DNA of 64,000 bases, from positions 42,154,348-42,218,347 of the forward strand of contig NC_134825.1 of NCBI RefSeq assembly GCF_004210375.1. The letters run 5' to 3'. A program made the position numbers and the translations under genes. This DNA comes from Tachypleus tridentatus. Taxonomy: Eukaryota; Arthropoda; Merostomata; Xiphosura; Limulidae. Positions 57,574 through 64,000 of the stretch are shown here, piece after piece (the stretch's first letter is position 1; the number at the start of each line of letters is the position of its first letter). The notes under the pieces were generated by a model. It made no database searches, was not told where the DNA came from, and saw only the letters and a program-made list of their open reading frames with translations.

Positions 57574-60070
57574 GTGAGACATTAACTAAATATTGATATT
57601 AATATCTATTTGGTTTCATTGTACCACATTATTGTTATACTGTATTTACATTTACTTATTGTATATTAAATATGTAGGAGATTAATTCTTCTGTTGTAGA
57701 ATAATGAATTACAATATTAATAAAATAGCTTGCAAAATAACAAATTGCCAGCAGAAAGTTTGAATAACATTACTAATTAACAAAGTATTATATCTATGAA
57801 TATATTACATAATCTAGAAAGATTTGTAGTTTGTGAAATTAGGCATATTATTTTTTGTGAAAGGACCTATTTCTTTATAGGGTTAAGTGTCATAAATCTA
57901 TGTAAAATATTCTTCATCAGCTTCTACAACCACATTATTTGGGATTTTAGTAAAATGTAAGAGATAAGCTGGGCTTGTGGTTCATGGTGTCATCAAAATG
58001 CATATTAAACTGCCCAACATCTGACCAGGTTATTTAAGAGTAAATAGAATTTTTAACCAGATGTTTAGTTAAATATACAATAGTTATAATTTAAGAATTA
58101 AAAGGATAAACAAAACTTAACTGTTCTTATTTAAAATTATTTGAATGAATAAATTATACTTGCATATTATTACTCTGAAAAAGGAAGAAAGGTAAATGAT
58201 GGGAAATATAGAAATACAAGAAATGGTAAACAAAAAACAGAGGACCAACAATATTCTATCCGAGACTGTTGAATATACAGAAGGACAATGCAAATAAAAT
58301 AACTGCAGGACAAATTACATACTATCAACAAAAATAGATAACTTCTTGTTCTGTAAAACAGCACCTAAAAAGAACAAAACCTTTTTGTTACTATTTGAAT
58401 TTCTATCACTAGCTTTTTTCAACATATTTGCATAGATAGGAGAAATGGACTGCTATGATTTAAAGTTTTGTATAACTGTGTAAAAATAAAAAGCTAAATT
58501 GTAATTGTCAAATACAAAGCTGTGTGTGAGGCTGTACAGGTATATTATACATGGGATAATTTTATTTTTTTCAACGATAGGAGGAATAGTTTTTAATAGA
58601 ATAATGTTAACAAAAATAATGAGAGCTGCTGAAGATCAAAGTTGTGTGCCTTATTTAAAAAATAATGAAAATTTTGATGTAATATACAAAGTTAAATAAC
58701 ATTTGAACTACTACTCTGAAAATTAAAACCTGCAAATTTTTCAATAAAAAAGATCCTGTAAAAAGATAACTAATGATGAAATTTACAGATTTTAAAGACT
58801 GCAAATGACTTGATACATACCTGAGGTACCTTAGAAGAGTAAAAGATAACTTGCAGGGAGAAAGTTGTTTTTTTTCTGTACTGACTCGTTATAGTGTTCC
58901 TGATTGTATAGTTTTGATGCAAATCTGATGTTAGATTTCCTAACTACAATGATCAGCAATTCACTCTCATGCTTTCCAAGTAATATTCTCAAGCTATTTT
59001 GCTATCAATATTGCTGATAGAAATTTGATGTATGTATTTAGTAAAGTCTGCCAAAATTTCACTTGTCATTGCTCTTAATTATTTATGCAGAAAATTAAGT
59101 ATGAACATTTTTACAAATGATTAAGTAAATTATACCTATATTACCTTGGATAACTTTAAATACATGATAAAATGAATATACATGTACAGAGACATCATAT
59201 ATCACAAAATTGTAAACAAAATTTCAGAAAAAACAGTTGTACATTTATGTTGAAGGTATATTATGGTGTTTTAATATACTGGCTAAAAAACCCAAATTTT
59301 TAAATTCACTAATCAAGAAATTTTTCTGGGAATGAAAAACATGGTTTATAAACCTTTAAAACTTACTCAGAACCTTTTGAAATGAAACATTATTGTGAGG
59401 CATTATTTGTATATGGTATTTTTTTTTTAAACTCAGTGTTAAACAAGTATAACAGTTAAATATTCCCCACAATAAGAAAAGTATGTAATATTCAGTTCCT
59501 GCCTCTTGATATACAAAATAATTAACATGGTATTCCTATTAGTGCATACACATTCTGTATATGTACATGTATGTCTTTTTGCCAATATTTGTTAAGAAAA
59601 TTAAAGTATTTTTAATAATTTAGTGATCCAAAATTCAGTTATTTCATTATTGTTGTCATGGGACTTGTGTAATTATATGTATGTTACTACATATCAATAA
59701 CTACAGGATACGTGCTTGCTTTGTGTTAACAGAAGCTCTGAATAGGAAGGTTTTTATTACTTCAAGAAGGCTATGTAACTGTTTGAAAGCTAAATGTATA
59801 CTGAGGTTACATGCTCCACAGAACAAGGTAATAAGTAATTGCAAATAGTGGTGGATTGTTAATCAGCAAATAAATAAATTTTAAAATGTCATGTCTGCTA
59901 ATTCCTATTGAAATAAATAGTTGTTTTCTAAATTTTGTAGAATTGCTTCACCAGATGAAATTTTCAAAACTTTGCACTGTTATGATATTTTCATATATAG
60001 TAGCATTGAACCAAAAGGTGATGTACTGGAATTGTTGCTTCTCTTCACCTCTGTATTTCTTTTTTTGTAG
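57574..60070 (+). other. ALG9: ALG9 intron between coding exons 1 and 2
   Basis: About 2.5 kb, GT at 57574 and AG at 60069-60070, after a T-rich tract ('ttctttttttgtag'). Phase 2. No SINE or transposon recognised inside. The small open frames at 58170-58364 and 58505-58699 have no support. Confidence 0.75.
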
Positions 60071-60212
60071 GCCTGCTGATAATGAAGAAATATTAGCTCC
60101 ATGGACTCCATCGTCTTATACAGCATTTAAAGCATTGTTATCTGCTAGGTTATGTGCAGCAGTATGGAGTAATATTTCAGATTGTGATGAAACCTTCAAC
60201 TACTGGGAACCA
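60071..60212 (+). CDS. ALG9: ALG9, second coding exon (first membrane segment and catalytic loop)
   Basis: Encodes residues 37-83: PADNEEILAPW, then a hydrophobic segment around AFKALLSARLCAAVW (first transmembrane helix, about 54-68), then SNISDCDETFNYWEP. This is the strongly conserved luminal start of glycosyltransferase family 22. The acidic pair in DCDE (Asp75, Glu76) belongs to the region holding the catalytic acidic residue in this GT-C fold. The exon ends at CCA|GTACGG in phase 0. The next exon, expected to begin with Thr-His-Tyr or similar, was not found before 64000. The open frame upstream of 60071 is intronic read-through. Confidence 0.95.
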
Positions 60213-61849
60213 GTACGGATTTTTTTTTTTTTCCTTTTTATTTATGTTTGAGTTTACATTATTTGTATGGTATACAAAGAATAAAATCATTGAAGATAAA
60301 ATAAATTTATCTTGTTAGTATAAACTTAAGAAAAATATCTTAAATTAATTGTATCATAGTAAAGGTGCCCAAAACATACAAAATACTAAGTTAGAAAATG
60401 ATCATCTAATATACATATTGTAGGTAATACTTCACTAAATGTGTTCCATCCTTAACAGCAGTCATTAATAATCTAACCAAATGTACAGTTTTTATTTTCA
60501 AATTTCACACCTAAATTAGTATTTATAACACAGAGTAATGTTTTAGTCCTATATTGTATTTTGTCAGGGGACACTAAGGTGAAAACAAAACTCTTTATTG
60601 ATGCTGTCTTTGAATGGTTTAGCTAAATATGCAAATCTGTGCAACAAATATTTTAATCCAATATAATCCAACAGTATCTGTACGGAATTTGAACATCCTT
60701 ACCAGTGTAACTATAAAGCAATTAAACAGTATGTTTTATAATTTCAAACTGAATATGCTGATATATGGGTAAAGTAAGGAACATTTATTTATTTCCATAT
60801 AAGCAGATCAAAGTGTATGTCATGACATTTTACAGTTTTACATTTAAAATTTAATTAAACAGTTTTATTATGCATGTATGTTATTAAACTTGGCATGAAC
60901 CTGTTAATTCACATTTTTATATTATCTGTAATTTAATTTCAAAAATATATTTTAAAAGATCTCAAACTTCTGTGTTTTTGCCATATTATGCACCTGAGCT
61001 TCAATTTCTTCTCTTCATAATTCTCTAACTTCTAAAATAAGTTGCTGCAGTTCTCAACCAGTTAAATACAAGTAAGAATCCAAAATTTGAGGCTACTTTT
61101 ATTTGCTAGGTTACCAATAAATTTGTTAAATCCATCCAAGAAACAGTCTCCCTCTGATTTTTAAGATTTTTACAAAGCAACTTCACATTGTTGATGGACA
61201 TATTTACAACAAATAAAAAAAAAAGGCAGATTATCTTCTTTATCAAACTTACAATTTCCTTTTGAATTTGGTTTGGAGAGCATTCACTTGCTAAAAATGT
61301 CTTGTAGTCATGGATTTATAACTTTGAATGGCTAACAAAAATTTTTAATTCTATTTATGTCCTTAGAAATATGAATGAAGTATTGTAATTTTAAGACTTT
61401 CTAGTTTCTGAGATATATTTTGTGTTTTAGAATGCATATTGAAAAGATGTTAATTGTTTTTGTACACCCACATTTGTGAGAATCTACAAGGTTTAGAGGG
61501 AAATTTCAAAATGTTCTTACTTGAGTAGAAACAGTTTGAATGTGCTATGAGTACTCTGTTTTCTATTTTTTGTTGTATTGTTTTTTTAAGAAAAGTAACT
61601 AAAACAGAAGAAATATAAACTTATGAGTGTAGACCAACAAGACTCCACTGAGACAAAAATCTAAAATTGAACTAGTTCAAGTATCAGTGCAAGATATGAC
61701 ACTAAATTCATTTGTTGTTACATTAACAACTGGAATAGCTAGTTGGCTTCTACTGTGATTTGTTGCTTTTCATGCTAGGACTACTGTTCCAGTTGTGTAA
61801 AGCATGACAACAGATCCATATTGAAATAAAAGTTATGAATAAATTTAAC
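60213..61849 (+). other. ALG9: ALG9 intron 2, first part
   Basis: Begins GTACGG and a run of 13 T at 60219-60231. AT-rich, with no further ALG9 exon and no repeat recognised before the LINE. Confidence 0.6.
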
Positions 61850-63668
61850 AAAACTCTGGAAGTTGGACCAGATCAACTGGGTCTCTTTCACCTCTGTCTC
61901 TCTCAGAACTTGATCCTGTTGTCTTTAGTCTTATGTTTATTAATGTCTGCATATAGGCAGAAACTAATTTTTCATTTACATAGCTGTTCATTCTATACCT
62001 AAAACCTTGATACATTTTCATGGTATCCTCACCCATGGTGGTCTCCATGTTGCCAACAGGCACGAAAGGCTTGAAAAACAGGTCTGGTATATCTTTTGCA
62101 GGTATCCCACTGTTTCTAACTGAATTGGTTCCTGGCAGGGTTGTGCCCATGCTTGGCAGGTTAGACGTAAAAGTTAAAAGGAACCTTGGATTAAGCTTAC
62201 AACTAGCATCTCTTCTACCACCAGTTCCAACATCATGTGACAAGATTCAGAAGGTCAATGAAAAGTATGCTTTCCATCCTCTTTCTAGCTTACTCTCCAT
62301 TGGGCAGGGAGTTGCTGATGTACTGAGAATCACTAATACTCTTGGCAAGAACTTTTTTTCATCTTTCTAGCACTTCTACTTCCTCTTTTGCTATTTAAGC
62401 CATCAAATTTAAGGCAGAGTGATTGTTTCTTTCTATCAGGCTGATCATCTCTATGACTGTTATAGCTCCTTTACACTTGTGGAACCCAAGCTCACTTTTC
62501 ATTTGTCTGGCAGTACATCAGTCAGACCTGATGATGTTCACTCTGGGATTTTGCATCATCTATCTCCTGCCTCTCTTACTTTTCTTCTGATTGTTTCTAA
62601 CCAGATCTAGCAGAAGAATGTTCTTGATGGTTGATTTAATTCTGTTGTTCTACCTTTTTCTAAGCCTGGGAAGGATACTAAGATTCCTTCTAATTGCTTT
62701 GAATAGCTGTCTCTCTTGCCCCTCCAATATGGATTCTTTTGATAGTGCTCCATTGTGGACTTATATTTTTGTCTTGAAACATTGATGAGGGAAGCCTTTC
62801 TGAAGAGAGATAATCTTGTTTCTATCTTCATTGATCTTTAGAAGTCTTATGACACTATGTGGATGGATGTATAACATTTTGTATAAGGTAATCTACTCTT
62901 ATGGATTACCTAGCCATTTGTCCATTTTTTTATAATTTTTTAAATGACAGGTGATATTCTTCTTCCTCTGGTCCCTAACGCAAAGGTTTTGGGCTAATCT
63001 TTGATCATAAGCTTAAGTTCATTCCTCACATCAAGCAGCTACATATCAAGTATAAGAGGGCTCTGAACATCCTCCATATCCTTTCCTTCACCTCTTTGTG
63101 AATTGATTGATATTCTATGCTCAAGATTTTATGTGCCCTCATTTGATTTAAATGAGACTATGGGTCTATTGTTCTACTTTGAAGATGCTGGTCCACATTC
63201 ACCATCTGGGTCTTCTGGCTCAGCATGGGTGTTTTTCACACTTCTTCAGTCTTGAGTTTGTATACTGAGCTCAGTGAGCCTCTGCATAACCTCTTCTTTT
63301 TTGCAACCATCTCTGCAGTATGCTTCCATGCTTTGATCCTAACCAATGGGGTTGTGTCTTCCTCAACAGGCTTTTTTGAAATAGACAGTCTACATTTACT
63401 ACTTTTTTCCTTTGTATCCAGATGGAACTGTCTGTATTGGGTCTGACTGATGTTGCTATCTCCACTTGTCATCCAGTGTTTTTTAAATTTTTATGAGTCA
63501 TTGGCTTTTTAATTATCTTTGAATATTTTATCAAAATTTTGGAGCTTTATTTGATTTTTTGACTTGATTTATTTTTGCCTTTTATAATATTTTACTTTTA
63601 TTGAGTTTTTAACACAATGTTTGGTGCAGATGGCCTCAGTTTTGTTCTATAAATCACCAAACAACCAT
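61850..63668 (+). mobile_element. Jockey-like LINE relic in ALG9 intron 2, core deleted
   Basis: Same orientation as ALG9. In shifting frames it reads the linker after the endonuclease (SIPKTL, then RYPTVSN at about 61995-62115) and KIQKVNEKYAFHPLSSLLS (about 62245-62300). Reverse transcriptase follows with STSVRPDDVHSGILHHLSPA (about 62512-62570), SKPGKDTKIPSN (about 62660-62695) and AFLKRDNLVSIFIDL-x-KSYD (about 62790-62850). The part holding the catalytic FADD or YADD box is missing near 62950-62985. The C-terminal part resumes with LGLIFDHKLKFIPHIKQL (about 62990-63045), MGVFHTSSV and ATISAVCF. The 3' UTR ends near 'aaatcaccaaacaacca'. Minus-strand open frames over it (61845-62243, 63236-63472) are shadows. 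A different lineage from copies A and B at 40-43 kb. Confidence 0.85.
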
Positions 63669-63775
63669 AGAGCGTGCTTGCTATTTCAGCCATGAAGATA
63701 TTGTAATGTGACAGATAATCCTACTCTAAATTTGCAAAGAGTATCCCAGAAGTTTGCAGTGGGTGCTGTCTGGTG
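63669..63775 (+). mobile_element. SINE family A body fragment adjoining the LINE 3' end
   Basis: 'gcttgctatttcagccatga' through 'agtttgcagtgggtgctgtc' matches the family A body ('gctcgccctttcagccgtga' to 'gttggcggtgggtggtga') with about 20% divergence. Both the tRNA-like head and the tail are missing. Confidence 0.6.
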
Positions 63776-64000
63776 TGAATAGTAACGATTATAGAACAAC
63801 TTACTTGGAAAATATGTTTTTAGAAATGCAAATTTATAACTTCAAAATTAAAACTATTTATTGAAAACTGTCAACACAGAAGTTTGTTTAGCAGTGCTTT
63901 ACCTAGATTAATGTAGTGTGCTTTCTTTATAGTGAGAGCTTTTCTCAGAGTTTTTGTTGAATATTTATGTCTGGCAATGTCAATAAAACTAATAATTCAG
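63776..64000. other. No feature recognised
   Basis: Probably still ALG9 intron 2. Confidence 0.5.

Noticed and set aside
61845-62243. 132-residue minus-strand open frame
   Set aside because: The plus strand of the same DNA reads ordered jockey-like LINE fragments; the minus frame is a shadow.
63236-63472. Lysine-rich minus-strand open frame
   Set aside because: Shadow of the C-terminal reverse-transcriptase region of the plus-strand LINE.
60213-64000. Search for further ALG9 exons
   Set aside because: No segment encoding the expected continuation (Thr-His-Tyr and a second membrane segment) was found; the next exon is presumed beyond the window.

Overview
The window is AT-rich, repeat-laden, low-gene-density animal DNA: introns with GT/AG borders, tRNA-derived SINEs, Tc1/mariner DNA transposons, jockey-like and endonuclease-type LINEs, a Penelope-like element and a Ty3/gypsy remnant. 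The dominant SINE resembles, from memory only, repeats of horseshoe crab genomes, so a xiphosuran chelicerate is the best guess; no search was possible.

The only confidently identified host gene is at the right end. Two coding exons of ALG9 (endoplasmic-reticulum alpha-1,2-mannosyltransferase of N-glycan precursor assembly) lie at 57467-57573 and 60071-60212 on the plus strand. Their splice phases fit exactly and the second carries the family signature around DCDETFNYWEP. The gene continues beyond the window. A possible terminal exon of an unidentified membrane protein lies on the minus strand at 57063-57241, and a possible exon end with a perfect splice donor sits at the left edge.

Region by region. 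1-7.6 kb: almost feature-free AT-rich DNA. 7.6-15.6 kb: SINE fragments and a 73-bp tandem array. 15.9-17.6 kb: a Tc1 element with long terminal inverted repeats and a broken transposase. 19.4-34.0 kb: a Tc1 scrap and many SINEs in both orientations. 34.3-36.2 kb: a decayed minus-strand LINE (esterase-like, endonuclease and start of reverse transcriptase). 37.1-39.7 kb: a coiled-coil ORF, a 97-bp tandem array and a Ty3/gypsy pol remnant. 40.4-44.1 kb: a Penelope-like element split by two jockey-like LINE copies inserted at the same 12-bp target. 45.9-55.5 kb: SINEs, including two SINE-in-SINE nests, and two further Tc1 transposase pseudogenes. 57-64 kb: ALG9, with a decayed jockey-like LINE in its second intron.

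No autonomous mobile element looks intact; each coding element carries stops, frameshifts, lost catalytic residues or deletions. I see no CRISPR array, rRNA, independent tRNA gene or obviously new multi-gene system. The most informative structures concern transposon biology: repeated LINE insertion into one target, a shared 3' domain in three SINE families, and a hammerhead-like motif in the Penelope-like element.
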